Numbered from the stretch's first letter, positions 1 through 9,546 are shown. The stretch: 61,620 nucleotides of DNA from Streptomyces tateyamensis (GCF_003205575.1 NZ_PYBW01000027.1:1-61620), one strand, 5' to 3'. The notes: generated by a model from the letters alone, not told the origin. Numbers and translations: made by a program.

Positions 1-36
1 ACTCGGAACAGGCCCTAGTGTCCACTACGGGGGTGG

Positions 37-1575
37 CTACGCATCCTCGGGCGTTGCTCCAGCCCATTCGATGACGCACCGATCAAGGCCAACGAAGCGC
101 TTGCCCCGCTCGCCCCGGCTGACGATCACGCGGTCAATCGCCAGCCTCAGCCGATCGCGTCGGCCAGCCACGTTGTCTGCCTCCCAGGCTTCCCACAGAA
201 GCTCGCCGTCCAGCAGCGGGGAGATATCGACAGTCGGGGTCGGCATTGCCGCCAAACTCGCGTGCAGTCCCTCGATGCGGCCCCGCAGGCGGCCAGCGAG
301 ACGGTTGTACCGCTCGATCGCGTCTGCCCCGGAGAACTCGCCGCGCACGTACCGAGCATCTTCCAGGTCGGCCAGACGGGCGCTCTCCTCCTTGATTTCA
401 GCCTCTACGGCGTCCCGCTTCGCGAACACCTCCGGGTCTTCGCGCTGGACCCACCGCTCCGCGATCGCTGCCAGCAACGGGTCGTCCGGCTCCAGGGCCG
501 GAAGACGGCTCAGGAATGCGTCGGTCATGTGGCCGTCAAGGCTCTCGACTCGCGCAGTGACGCCCGAACATCCCCGTCCCATGCGCTTGTTGGCGCAGAC
601 GTAGGAGGTGCCCGACTGGCTCATCGGCGACTCGCACAGGGCACAGCGGGCGAGGCCGGTGAGAAGCGCCGTGCCCTGCTTGTGTCCGTGCCGCTTGCCC
701 ACATGCGGGAAGGTGCGTGACTCCAACTGCCGGATGATCAGCTCACGCTCTCCGGGAGTGATGATGCCGTCGCCGATGCTGACCGTGTCCAGCGTCTCGG
801 GATCGCGGTAGGGCACAACTCGGCTGTCGTACTTGCGCGTTCCGTCTGCCGCTTCGGTGTACTCGGTCTGCGGCATGAGGCCGGCGAACGCGGGGGCGCG
901 AACCAGCTGCATGACGCTGGAAGAGCTCCAGGTTCCGCCGCGCGGCGACTCGATCCCGTGCTCGTTCAGGAAGCGGGCGATGTGCACCAGCGCCTTGCCG
1001 CTCAGCGCCTCGTCCGCGATCAGTCGGGCGTAGACGGCGGTGTCCGGGTCGTGCACCAGCTTCTTTGTCTCCGGGTCCACAGCCAGCCCGTAGGGCGGCT
1101 GCCCGCCGATCCACTGGCCCCGCTGGCGCAGGAACCGCTTCGCGCTGCTCACGCGGGTGCCGATGTTGCGTGATTCCGACCGGGCGAGCTCGGCAAGCAG
1201 GGCGATCGTCACCCGTGCGCTGTTGTTGGCCGTGTCGAGGCCATCGATCACGGACACGAGACGGCCGCCAACGCGTCCAATAGCGTCCAGCGCGGTGCCG
1301 ACTTCCCCGACTCCCTTGCGAGAGAGGCGGTCCAGCTTCCAAACCAGCAGGACGCCGACCACGCCGGACGTGACGGCGGTGAGTGCGTCGTCGAAGCCCT
1401 TTCGGCTCACGTCCTTGTATCCGCTGCGTCCCCGGTCGATGTGGACCTTGCGGACCGTCAGCCCGTTGCGCTCGGCCCAAGCGCGGCAGTCGGCTTCCTG
1501 GCGGTCGATGGCGGTCTTGCCGTCCCGGTCCAGCGAGAGGCGCAGGTGCAGGTCACAGATCGTGTGGTGGTGCAC
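37..1575 (-). CDS. Large serine recombinase (phage/ICE integrase)
   Basis: 512-aa serine-type site-specific recombinase. Residues 1-150 form the resolvase-like catalytic domain: Ser14 in the LRLSLD context is the predicted nucleophile, and VWKLDRLSRK near residue 80 is the usual arginine-rich motif. A recombinase domain follows (about 155-260), then a zinc ribbon with Cys311, Cys314, Cys327 and Cys336, and a Glu/Arg-rich stretch after residue 380 that probably forms the coiled coil. The GTG start is preceded by GGGGAG on the coding strand. The gene ends 37 bases from the window edge and its 5' end is about 35 bases from the disrupted host gene, the usual position of such an integrase next to its attachment site. 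The element must therefore extend leftwards out of the window. The family assignment is secure; phage versus conjugative element cannot be told. Confidence 0.93.
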   Translation of the reverse strand: MHHHTICDLHLRLSLDRDGKTAIDRQEADCRAWAERNGLTVRKVHIDRGRSGYKDVSRKGFDDALTAVTSGVVGVLLVWKLDRLSRKGVGEVGTALDAIGRVGGRLVSVIDGLDTANNSARVTIALLAELARSESRNIGTRVSSAKRFLRQRGQWIGGQPPYGLAVDPETKKLVHDPDTAVYARLIADEALSGKALVHIARFLNEHGIESPRGGTWSSSSVMQLVRAPAFAGLMPQTEYTEAADGTRKYDSRVVPYRDPETLDTVSIGDGIITPGERELIIRQLESRTFPHVGKRHGHKQGTALLTGLARCALCESPMSQSGTSYVCANKRMGRGCSGVTARVESLDGHMTDAFLSRLPALEPDDPLLAAIAERWVQREDPEVFAKRDAVEAEIKEESARLADLEDARYVRGEFSGADAIERYNRLAGRLRGRIEGLHASLAAMPTPTVDISPLLDGELLWEAWEADNVAGRRDRLRLAIDRVIVSRGERGKRFVGLDRCVIEWAGATPEDA

Positions 1576-1604
1576 GGGATGATTCTCCCCTGGAGTTCCT
1601 TCAA

Positions 1605-1622
1605 TGAGTCAGGACATCCAGA
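1605..1622. other. Probable attachment-site junction (attL or attR) of the integrated element
   Basis: Host coding sequence of the redoxin-type gene stops matching its family between the TGG codon at 1618-1620 and the TGA at 1609-1611. The recombinase gene begins about 30 bases further left. The crossover should therefore lie within or very near this interval. The exact 2-bp core cannot be set without the other junction. Confidence 0.55.
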
Positions 1623-1740
1623 AATCAGCGATCACAATCTTGCCCCTGAGGTCCGCCAGGGTCAGATCCTTGCCGCCGGTGTCCAGCCAGCCGCCCTCAC
1701 CGATCAATTCGGGGGCACGGACGCGCGCGCGAGTAGCCAT
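1609..1740 (-). pseudogene. 5' remnant of thioredoxin/NHL-repeat (redoxin) gene, disrupted by integration
   Basis: A short frame on the minus strand encodes 43 residues starting MATRARVRAPELIGEGGWLD and ending in DLRGKIVIADFW-MS-stop. The intact actinobacterial family, as I recall it, continues after DFW with a TFCCINC-like redox motif, so the similarity breaks exactly where the CxxC motif should begin. The break is next to the integrase gene, so I read this as the host half of an attachment site: integration inside the gene removed everything after codon 41, and a fortuitous TGA closes the frame. The rest of the gene should lie beyond the other end of the element, outside this window. It is too short for routine gene calling. 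Confidence 0.7.
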
Positions 1741-1873
1741 GCCGCAATCAAACCCCACCCGGACCGTCCGCATTCCGCAGGTGGGGGGGTGACGGGCAGG
1801 CCGGCGGCCCTGTTCGAAGCCGGCGGTGATCGGGGCGAGGACGGCCGCGGCCAGGGCTTGCGGGCGAAAACGG

Positions 1874-1910
1874 TTGACCGGGTGCGCTGACGGGTGGTCA
1901 GAATGGCTGG
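1874..1910 (+). promoter_or_regulatory. Predicted leaderless promoter of the phosphotransferase gene
   Basis: TTGACC at 1874-1879 and CAGAAT at 1899-1904 are spaced by 19 bases. Transcription would begin close to the ATG at 1911. No convincing Shine-Dalgarno sequence precedes that ATG, which fits a leaderless transcript. Confidence 0.4.
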
Positions 1911-2684
1911 ATGACCGAGACGGAGCAGGAGCCCGCGTACGTGCCGGCGAGGGTGCGGGAGCTGGCGGGGGCCGGGCCGGTCGAGCTGGTGTGGCGCAAC
2001 GAGGCCGGCGGGCTGACCTTCCGGGCGGGGGAGCGCTACCTGAAGTGGGCGCCGACCGGCAGCGGGCGGGACCTGGGCGCGGAGGCGGTGCGGCTGCGCT
2101 GGGCCGGGCGGTTCGCCGTGGTGCCGCCGGTGCTGGCGCAGGGGGCGGACCAGGACGGGAGCTGGCTGGTCACCGCCGCGTTGCCGGGGACGATGGCGGT
2201 GGACGACCGGTGGAAGCGCGAGCCGGCCACGGCGGTGCGGGCGATCGGCGAGGGGCTGCGCGCGCTGCACGAGGCGCTGCCGGTGGCCGACTGCCCGTTC
2301 GAGTGGTCGGCGCAGCAGCGGCTGGCGGTCGCCGCCGAGCTGCGGGCCGACCCGGCCGAGTGGCACGCCGAGCACCGCCACCTCGGCACGGTGGAGCGGG
2401 CCCTCGAGCTGCTCGCCGAGGTGCCGCCGGTGGACCGGGCGGTGGTCTGCCACGGCGACCCCTGCGCCCCGAACACCCTGCTCGGTCCGGACGGCCGCTG
2501 GAGCGGGCACGTGGACCTGGGCGCGCTCGGGGTGGCCGACCGCTGGGCCGACCTGGCGGTGGCCACCTGGAGCACCGGGTGGAACTACGGGCCGGGCTGG
2601 GAGCGGGCGCTGCTGGACGCCTACGGTGTCGACCCCGACCCGGACCGCAGCGCCTACTACCGCCTGCTCTGGGACGTGAGCTGA
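1911..2684 (+). CDS. Aminoglycoside 3'-phosphotransferase family protein
   Basis: 257-aa APH/ChoK-fold small-molecule kinase. The catalytic loop reads VVCHGDPCAPNTLL (Brenner HGDxxxxN pattern). It is followed by HVDLGALGVADRWADLA, the DxD/G metal-binding segment typical of the APH(3') subgroup. The N-lobe is short, with LKWAP holding the likely ATP-binding lysine. The gene stands alone between the element junction and the LURP-one gene. Such genes are common in actinomycete chromosomes and often do not confer resistance, so the substrate is unknown. Confidence 0.8.
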   Translation: MTETEQEPAYVPARVRELAGAGPVELVWRNEAGGLTFRAGERYLKWAPTGSGRDLGAEAVRLRWAGRFAVVPPVLAQGADQDGSWLVTAALPGTMAVDDRWKREPATAVRAIGEGLRALHEALPVADCPFEWSAQQRLAVAAELRADPAEWHAEHRHLGTVERALELLAEVPPVDRAVVCHGDPCAPNTLLGPDGRWSGHVDLGALGVADRWADLAVATWSTGWNYGPGWERALLDAYGVDPDPDRSAYYRLLWDVS

Positions 2685-2762
2685 CCCGTGTCGCACCGCT
2701 TGCGCGGCGCCCGGCGGTGGTAAGCCGAGGGGGACAGTCCCGCGGCGCACCGGAGGAACGGC

Positions 2763-3248
2763 ATGAAGTACCAGGTCAGGGAGCGGCTCTTCACCATCGG
2801 TGAGGACTTCTGGATCGAGGACGAGCACGGCGAGAAGGCGTTCCTGGTGGACGCCAAGGTGCTGCGGATCCGGGACACCTTCGAGCTCAAGGACGCCGGC
2901 GGCCGGGTGGTCGCGGTGATCAAGGAGAAGGCGCTCACGGTGCGCGACGCCATGAAGATCGAGAACAGCGGGGGCGAGGTCGTCGCCACCGTGCGCAAGA
3001 AGCTCTTCACCCCGTTCCGCGACAAGTACCACGTCGAGCTGCGCGACGGCGGCGAGCTGGAGATCCACGGCAACCTGATCGACAAGGACTACCGGATCGA
3101 GTCGCACGGCGACAAGATCGCCGAGATCTCCCGCAAGTGGTTCCGGCTGCGCGACAGCTACGGGGTGAAGATCGCCGACGGTGCGGACGCCGGGCTGCTG
3201 CTGGCGATCGCGGTTTGTGTCGACCACCTGGTGGAGGAGGGGCACTGA
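2763..3248 (+). CDS. LURP-one-related (DUF567, tubby-C-like) family protein
   Basis: 161-aa single-domain cytosolic protein. It begins MKYQVRERLFTIGEDFWIED and has the alternating beta-strand pattern of the LURP-one family, with repeats such as DTFELKD, DAMKIEN and DKYHVEL. The fold is related to the tubby C-terminal domain and phospholipid scramblases, but the bacterial role is not known. GGAGGAAC just upstream supports the ATG start. It is a single gene between the phosphotransferase and a convergent GNAT gene. Confidence 0.8.
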   Translation: MKYQVRERLFTIGEDFWIEDEHGEKAFLVDAKVLRIRDTFELKDAGGRVVAVIKEKALTVRDAMKIENSGGEVVATVRKKLFTPFRDKYHVELRDGGELEIHGNLIDKDYRIESHGDKIAEISRKWFRLRDSYGVKIADGADAGLLLAIAVCVDHLVEEGH

Positions 3249-3299
3249 CTGACGGGCGGCCGGTACTGACGGACCAGCACCGGGGCCGCCGGTGCGCCC

Positions 3300-3884
3300 T
3301 CAGCCCCGGCTGACCAGCCGCTGGCGCGCCGCCGGCCACTCGTCGGCCAGCATCGAGAAGTAGACGCTGTCCCGCCAGCTGCCGTCCTTGCGCCGGCGGG
3401 CCCGTCGGAAGGTCCCCTCGTACTGCGCGCCGAGCCGCCGGATCGCGGCCTGCGAGCGCTCGTTGAGGTGGTCGGTCTTCCACATCACCCGGCCCATCCC
3501 GAGTTCGCCGAAGGCGTGGTCCAGCAGCAGCCGCTTCGCCTCGCTGTTCACCGCGCTGCGCCACACCCGCCGGCCGTAGAAGGTGCCGCCGATCTCCACC
3601 CACTCCTGGGCCGGGTTGGCGTCGAACAAGCAGGTCACCCCGACCGCCTGCCCACTGGCCAGCTCGACCACCGCGAGCGCCACGCAGCCCTCGGTGCCCA
3701 GGTAGCCCGCCACGATGTCGGCCATCTGCGCCTCGGTCTCGGGGGCGTACCAGCCGAGCCAGCGGAACACCTCCTCGTCGCCGCCGACGGCCTGGAACAG
3801 GTCCGCGGTGTGCGCGGGGGCGAGCGGTTCGAGCCGCACGTGGGTGCCGACGAGGGTCACGGGAGCGGGAGTCTTCGCGGTCAT
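3300..3884 (-). CDS. GNAT family N-acetyltransferase (RimJ/RimL type)
   Basis: 194 aa. The pattern fits the RimJ/RimL branch: an N-terminal substrate strand (VRLEPLAPAHTADLFQAV), a central strand with ALAVVELASGQAVG, an IGGTFYGRRVWRSAVNSEAK acetyl-CoA loop segment and a C-terminal RVMWKTDHLNERSQAAIRRL segment. It should transfer an acetyl group from acetyl-CoA to an unknown amine, perhaps a protein N-terminus or a small molecule. It is convergent with the LURP-one gene and is transcribed from a region holding two copies of an operator-like repeat (3903-3942). Confidence 0.85.
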   Translation of the reverse strand: MTAKTPAPVTLVGTHVRLEPLAPAHTADLFQAVGGDEEVFRWLGWYAPETEAQMADIVAGYLGTEGCVALAVVELASGQAVGVTCLFDANPAQEWVEIGGTFYGRRVWRSAVNSEAKRLLLDHAFGELGMGRVMWKTDHLNERSQAAIRRLGAQYEGTFRRARRRKDGSWRDSVYFSMLADEWPAARQRLVSRG

Positions 3885-3902
3885 GCCGCCACCGTAACCG
3901 CC

Positions 3903-3942
3903 TATTGAACTAGATGCAATGAAATATTGAACTAGTGCAAAT
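3903..3942 (-). promoter_or_regulatory. Tandem operator-like repeat upstream of the GNAT gene
   Basis: Two copies of TATTGAACTAG followed by (A)TGCAA lie at 3903-3920 and 3925-3942, 22 bases apart, about two helical turns. The second copy is a near-palindrome, TTGaACTAGTgCAA. The stretch is strikingly AT-rich for this genome and sits just upstream of the GNAT start. It looks like a pair of sites for a dimeric repressor of MarR or similar type. The regulator is not identified. Confidence 0.5.
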
Positions 3943-3956
3943 GCCGGAAGCCATGG

Positions 3957-3987
3957 AAAAGCCCCGGACGGCGCACCGCCCGGGGCT
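3957..3987 (-). terminator. Rho-independent terminator of purA
   Basis: AGCCCCGG at 3960-3967 pairs with CCGGGGCT at 3980-3987. On the minus strand the stem is followed by a short U tract (the AAAA at 3957-3960 on the plus strand). It lies 20 bases past the purA stop. Confidence 0.75.
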
Positions 3988-4007
3988 CCCGGTACCGCTT
4001 TCAGGGC

Positions 4008-5396
<1,389 letters not shown>

Positions 5397-5417
5397 TTAC
5401 CCGAGGAAGGACCGGTC

Positions 5418-6251
5418 GTGTCGTTCCAGTCCACGTCCGTACCCCCGCCGTCCGACGCCCCGCAGCCGCCGGGGCCGCCTCCACTGCTGGTGCTGCTGGA
5501 CCCGGCGGCGCGGGAGGCCGACGGGGAGGCGGTGCGGATCGCCCGGGACGTGCTGACCGGCGGCACCGACGTCAAGGTGGTGGTCCCGGAGAGTGCGGCG
5601 GAGCTGGAACGGGTGCTCTCGCACCGCGGCAAGCGCCGTCCGGTGGTGGTCGGCTCCGACCTCGCGCTCCAGCGGGTGGTGCAGGCGCTGCACCAGCAAG
5701 GGGAGTTGGCGAACTGTCCGGTCGGGCTGGTGCCGGTGGGGCAGGGGCGCGAAGTGGCGCTGGCGCGCTCCCTCGGGGTGCCGGTGCAGCCGGTCGCGGC
5801 GGCCCGCGCGGTGCTCACCGGCACCCCGCGCAGCTTCGGGCTGCTGCTCGACGACGGGGACGGGGTGGTGCTCGGCGAGGTGCGCATCCCCGGACGCAGA
5901 CAGGGCCATCCGAGCGGTTGGCGTTCGCTCTGGGCGAAATTGATTGCGGCCGAGCAGGTGGGCCCGCACGGTGAGCGGCTGCGGGTGGAGGCGGACGGGC
6001 GCCAGCTCGGCGGAGTCGAGGGTCCGCCGCGGCTGGTCGCGCTGCGGCTGCCGGCCGGCTCGACCGCGGTCGAGCTGGTGGTCCGCCCCGCCGGGCCGGG
6101 CCGGGCGCTGCTGCGGGTGCGCGCCTCCAGCGTCACGGTGGCCGGCCGCACCTTCGGCTACGAGGCGGACGGCTGCCCGGCCGGCCCGGTCCCCGCCCGC
6201 ACCTGGACCGCCCACCCGAGCGCCTGGGGGCTGCTGCTGCCCGTGACGTGA
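5418..6251 (+). CDS. Diacylglycerol kinase-like protein with degenerate catalytic motif
   Basis: 277 aa from the GTG at 5418, chosen because GAGGAAGGA precedes it by about 6 bases; the same frame runs open far upstream antisense to purA but has no comparable start. After a Pro-rich N-terminus, LLVLLDPAARE and the VVVGSDLALQRVVQAL segment align with the DAGK catalytic domain, where active kinases have GGDGT. Here the motif reads GSDLA, so the usual ATP-binding signature is lost. The C-terminal half keeps the beta-sandwich-like pattern. It is probably a catalytically altered or inactive member of the family; the substrate is unknown. It is divergent from purA and upstream of purF. Confidence 0.6.
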   Translation: MSFQSTSVPPPSDAPQPPGPPPLLVLLDPAAREADGEAVRIARDVLTGGTDVKVVVPESAAELERVLSHRGKRRPVVVGSDLALQRVVQALHQQGELANCPVGLVPVGQGREVALARSLGVPVQPVAAARAVLTGTPRSFGLLLDDGDGVVLGEVRIPGRRQGHPSGWRSLWAKLIAAEQVGPHGERLRVEADGRQLGGVEGPPRLVALRLPAGSTAVELVVRPAGPGRALLRVRASSVTVAGRTFGYEADGCPAGPVPARTWTAHPSAWGLLLPVT

Positions 6252-6388
6252 GGCAGCTCACCGTCCGGGCCCCGCGCCCCTGTCCCGCCTGCCCGAGCGG
6301 TGTGGTAAGGGGCTGCCTCTACGCGCGTCACCAGGGGAATCGCCAGGCCCGGGGCCCTCCCGGCTGCGGAAGCCTGTGCCAACTGCCC

Positions 6389-6401
6389 TAGACTCGAAGG
6401 C
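6389..6401 (+). promoter_or_regulatory. -10 element giving a leaderless purF transcript
   Basis: TAGACT at 6389-6394 lies seven bases before the GTG start of purF. No ribosome-binding site precedes that start. This predicts transcription starting at or next to the first codon. No clear -35 is visible. Confidence 0.45.
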
Positions 6402-7982
6402 GTGCCACGTGGTGACGGAAGACTCAACCACGATCTTCTTCCCGGCGAGAAGGGCCCCCAGGACGCTTGCGGCGTCTTCGGTGTCTGGGCTCCCGGCGAG
6501 GAGGTCGCCAAGCTCACGTACTTCGGCCTCTATGCCCTGCAGCACCGCGGTCAGGAATCCGCGGGGATCGCAGTAAGCAATGGCTCCCAGATTCTCGTCT
6601 TCAAGGACATGGGACTTGTCTCCCAGGTCTTCGACGAGGCCGCTCTGGGGTCCTTGCACGGGCATATCGCCGTTGGACATGCCCGCTACTCGACCACCGG
6701 GTCCTCGGTCTGGGAGAACGCCCAGCCGACGTTCCGGGCGACCGCGCACGGCTCGCTCGCGCTCGGTCACAACGGAAACCTGGTCAACACCGCGGAGCTG
6801 GCGACCATGGTCGCCGAGCTGCCCGGCGAGGAGCACGTGTCGCGCTCCGGCCGGACCGCCGCGACCAACGACACCGACCTGCTCACCGCGCTGCTGGCGG
6901 GCCACCCGGACCTGACCATCGAGGAGACCGCCCGCCGGGTCCTCCCCGAGGTCCGCGGTGCCTTCTCGCTGGTCTTCATGGACGAGCACACCCTCTACGC
7001 CGCCCGCGACCCGCAGGGCATCCGCCCGCTGGTGCTGGGTCGGCTGGAGCGCGGCTGGGTGGTCGCCTCCGAGACCTCGGCCCTGGACATCTGCGGCGCC
7101 TCCTTCATCCGCGAGGTGGAGCCGGGCGAGCTGATCGCCATCGACGAGAACGGCATGCGCTCCTCGCGCTTCGCCGAGGCCAAGCCCAAGGGCTGCGTCT
7201 TCGAGTACGTCTACCTGGCCCGCCCCGACACCTCCATCGCCGGGCGCAACGTCTACCTCTCCCGGGTCGAGATGGGCCGCCGGCTGGCCGCCGAGGCACC
7301 GGTCGAGGCGGACATGGTGATAGCCACTCCGGAGTCCGGCACCCCCGCCGCGATCGGCTTCGCCGAGGCCAGCGGGATCCCGTTCGGCGCCGGCCTGGTG
7401 AAGAACGCCTACGTCGGGCGCACCTTCATCCAGCCCAGCCAGACGATCCGTCAGCTCGGCATCCGGCTCAAGCTGAACCCGCTGCGCGAGGTGATCGCCG
7501 GCCGCCGCCTGGTGGTGGTCGACGACTCGATCGTGCGTGGCAACACCCAGCGCGCCCTGGTCCGGATGCTGCGCGAGGCCGGCGCCGCCGAGGTGCACAT
7601 CCGGATCTCCTCGCCGCCGGTGAAGTGGCCCTGCTTCTTCGGCATCGACTTCGCCACCCGCGCGGAGCTGATCGCCAACGGCATGACGGTCGAGGAGATC
7701 GGCCGCACGCTGGGCGCCGACTCGCTGGCCTACATCTCGATCGACGGCATGATCGAGGCCACCGCGCAGCCCAAGGACCGGCTCTGCCGGGCCTGCTTCG
7801 ACGGTGAGTACCCGATGGAGCTGCCCGATCCGGCGCTGCTCGGCAAGCTGCTCCTGGAGGCGGAGATCGCCGGCAGCCAGCAGCCGCCCGCCACCCGGGG
7901 CAAGCCGACCGGCTCCGACCTCGACGGGGTGCAGTCCCTGCTCGGCGGTCACGGAGCGGCCGACGCGCTGCGCCGACCGTAG
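6402..7982 (+). CDS. purF: Amidophosphoribosyltransferase
   Basis: 526-aa enzyme of the first committed step of purine synthesis: PRPP plus glutamine gives phosphoribosylamine. The N-terminal Ntn-hydrolase glutaminase domain begins at Cys23 in DACGVFGVW, so a 22-residue propeptide must be removed. LYALQHRGQESAGIA is the conserved glutaminase segment. The C-terminal phosphoribosyltransferase domain has the PRPP loop VVVDDSIVRGNT. Cys residues in PVKWPCFFG and DRLCRACFDG match those used for an Fe-S cluster in the Bacillus-type enzymes. It is followed by a hairpin and then purM, in probable co-transcription. Confidence 0.98.
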   Translation: MPRGDGRLNHDLLPGEKGPQDACGVFGVWAPGEEVAKLTYFGLYALQHRGQESAGIAVSNGSQILVFKDMGLVSQVFDEAALGSLHGHIAVGHARYSTTGSSVWENAQPTFRATAHGSLALGHNGNLVNTAELATMVAELPGEEHVSRSGRTAATNDTDLLTALLAGHPDLTIEETARRVLPEVRGAFSLVFMDEHTLYAARDPQGIRPLVLGRLERGWVVASETSALDICGASFIREVEPGELIAIDENGMRSSRFAEAKPKGCVFEYVYLARPDTSIAGRNVYLSRVEMGRRLAAEAPVEADMVIATPESGTPAAIGFAEASGIPFGAGLVKNAYVGRTFIQPSQTIRQLGIRLKLNPLREVIAGRRLVVVDDSIVRGNTQRALVRMLREAGAAEVHIRISSPPVKWPCFFGIDFATRAELIANGMTVEEIGRTLGADSLAYISIDGMIEATAQPKDRLCRACFDGEYPMELPDPALLGKLLLEAEIAGSQQPPATRGKPTGSDLDGVQSLLGGHGAADALRRP

Positions 7983-7990
7983 TACTCCTG

Positions 7991-8014
7991 GCGGGGCCCC
8001 AACCGGGGCCCCGC
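7991..8014 (+). other. Intergenic hairpin between purF and purM
   Basis: A 10-bp GC-only stem (7991-8000 with 8005-8014, loop AACC) fills the short purF-purM gap. There is no U tract. It may moderate readthrough or stabilise the 3' end of purF mRNA rather than stop transcription. Confidence 0.5.
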
Positions 8015-8053
8015 CGCAGTTCACCCCCACTTGACCCGAGAGGGCCGCACGCA

Positions 8054-9127
8054 GTGACCAGCAACGAGAGTGGCGCCACCTACGCCGCCGCCGGAGTCGA
8101 CATCGAGGCGGGCGACCGCGCCGTCGAGCTCATGAAGCAGTGGGTGAAGAAGACCAACCGGCCCGAGGTGGTCGGCGGCCTGGGCGGCTTCGCCGGCCTC
8201 TTCGACATCTCCGCCCTCAAGCGCTACGAGCGCCCGCTGCTGGCCTCGGCCACCGACGGCGTCGGCACCAAGGTGGCGCTGGCCGCCGCGATGGACAAGC
8301 ACGACACCATCGGCCACGACCTGGTCGGCATGGTGGTGGACGACCTGGTGGTCTGCGGCGCCGAGCCGCTCTTCATGACCGACTACATCTGCGTCGGCAA
8401 GGTCCACCCGGAGCGGGTCGCCCAGATCGTCAAGGGCATCGCCGAGGGCTGCGTGCTGGCCGGCTGCGCGCTGGTCGGCGGCGAGACCGCGGAGCACCCG
8501 GGCCTGCTCGGCCCGGACGAGTACGACGTGGCCGGGGCCGGCACCGGCGTGGTGGAGGCCGACGAACTGCTCGGCGCCCACCGGGTGCGGGCCGGCGACG
8601 TGGTGATCGCGATGGCCGCCTCCGGCCTGCACTCCAACGGCTACTCGCTGGTCCGCCACGTGCTGCTGAACCAGGCCGGCTGGCAGCTGGACCGCGAGGT
8701 GCCGGAGTTCGGCCGCACCCTCGGCGAGGAGCTGCTGGAGCCGACCCGGATCTACTCGCTGGACTGCCTGGCCGTCACCCGGGCCACCGAGGTGCACGCC
8801 TTCTCGCACGTCACCGGCGGGGGCCTGGCGGCCAACCTGGCCCGGGTGATCCCGGCCGGGCTGCACGCCCGGCTGGACCGCGGCACCTGGACCCCGCTGC
8901 CGGTGTTCCAGACCGTGGCCGAGGTCGGCCGGATGCAGACCCTGGAGATCGAGAAGACGCTCAACATGGGCATCGGCATGGTTGCCGTGGTCCCGCCGGA
9001 GTCGGTGGACGTGGTGCTGTCGGTGCTGGCCGACCGCGACGTCGAGGCCTGGCTGCTGGGCGACGTCGTGGACCGCTCGGCCGAGCACCAGGACGGTGCG
9101 GCGCTGTACGGCGACTACGCCGGGTGA
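8054..9127 (+). CDS. purM: Phosphoribosylformylglycinamidine cyclo-ligase (AIR synthetase)
   Basis: 357 aa. It converts FGAM to aminoimidazole ribonucleotide using ATP, the fifth step of the purine pathway. Signature segments are TYAAAGVDIEAGDRAV, FDISALKRYERPLLASATDGVGTK, VVDDLVVCGAEPLFMTDYI, AGCALVGGETAEHPG and FSHVTGGGLAANLARVIP. The GTG start follows GAGAGGG. It lies 71 bases after purF in the same direction and most likely belongs to the same transcript. A GC-rich palindrome follows the stop. Confidence 0.97.
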   Translation: MTSNESGATYAAAGVDIEAGDRAVELMKQWVKKTNRPEVVGGLGGFAGLFDISALKRYERPLLASATDGVGTKVALAAAMDKHDTIGHDLVGMVVDDLVVCGAEPLFMTDYICVGKVHPERVAQIVKGIAEGCVLAGCALVGGETAEHPGLLGPDEYDVAGAGTGVVEADELLGAHRVRAGDVVIAMAASGLHSNGYSLVRHVLLNQAGWQLDREVPEFGRTLGEELLEPTRIYSLDCLAVTRATEVHAFSHVTGGGLAANLARVIPAGLHARLDRGTWTPLPVFQTVAEVGRMQTLEIEKTLNMGIGMVAVVPPESVDVVLSVLADRDVEAWLLGDVVDRSAEHQDGAALYGDYAG

Positions 9128-9138
9128 GACCGGGTACG

Positions 9139-9160
9139 GACGGGCCCCGCGGGGCCCGTC
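9139..9160 (+). terminator. Probable terminator hairpin after purM
   Basis: A 22-base perfect palindrome centred on CCCCGCGGGG starts 12 bases past the purM stop. The stem is very stable, but no U tract follows, as is usual in Streptomyces. Confidence 0.5.
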
Positions 9161-9294
9161 CGGCTCTCCGGCCCCGGGGGCCGGCAGCTGGGCTCCGCGG
9201 CCAGGGCGTACCGGCCGCGGACATCCAGGCCGGCCGCGGACATGCCGAAAACCGGCCCGGCGCACGGGGCGCTCGGACCGGTCAGGGCGTGGCG

Positions 9295-9546
9295 TCAGAC
9301 GCGACGGCGGGACTGGTGGTGGCCGACTTCGGCCTCTTCCTCGTCCTCGTCGTCGTTGTAGTAATCCGCGTACGCGGCGTAGGGGTCGTCCTCGTCCTCA
9401 TCCGCTTCAACCGGCTCAGGGTTGATCGGATGGACGGGTGTAACGCCCAGCTCGCTGGACAGACGGTTAGCGTCGAAGCCGCCGCTGTTGTACTTCAGCT
9501 CGCGGGCGACCTTCGTCTGCTTGGCCTTGGCCCGGCCGCGCCCCAT
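9295..9546 (-). CDS. DUF3073 family protein
   Basis: 83-aa small protein conserved in actinobacteria. A basic N-terminus (MGRGRAKAKQTKVARELKY) is followed by an acidic Asp/Glu/Tyr tail (residues about 47-73) and ends in SRRRV. It has no membrane segment. Its position between purM and the valine dehydrogenase gene matches the S. coelicolor order as I remember it. The function is unknown; the charge split suggests nucleic-acid or protein binding. The 355-base region upstream of it is long and structured. Confidence 0.9.
   Translation of the reverse strand: MGRGRAKAKQTKVARELKYNSGGFDANRLSSELGVTPVHPINPEPVEADEDEDDPYAAYADYYNDDEDEEEAEVGHHQSRRRV

Noticed and set aside
71..1890. Several plus-strand open frames antisense to the recombinase gene
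   Set aside because: They have Arg/Ser/Pro-rich translations typical of shadows, no family motifs and poor starts; the minus-strand recombinase explains the codon pattern.
1704..3245. A 513-residue minus-strand frame opposite the phosphotransferase and LURP-one genes
   Set aside because: The translation is rich in Val, Pro, Arg and His repeats with no domain, and both real genes lie on the plus strand with strong motifs.
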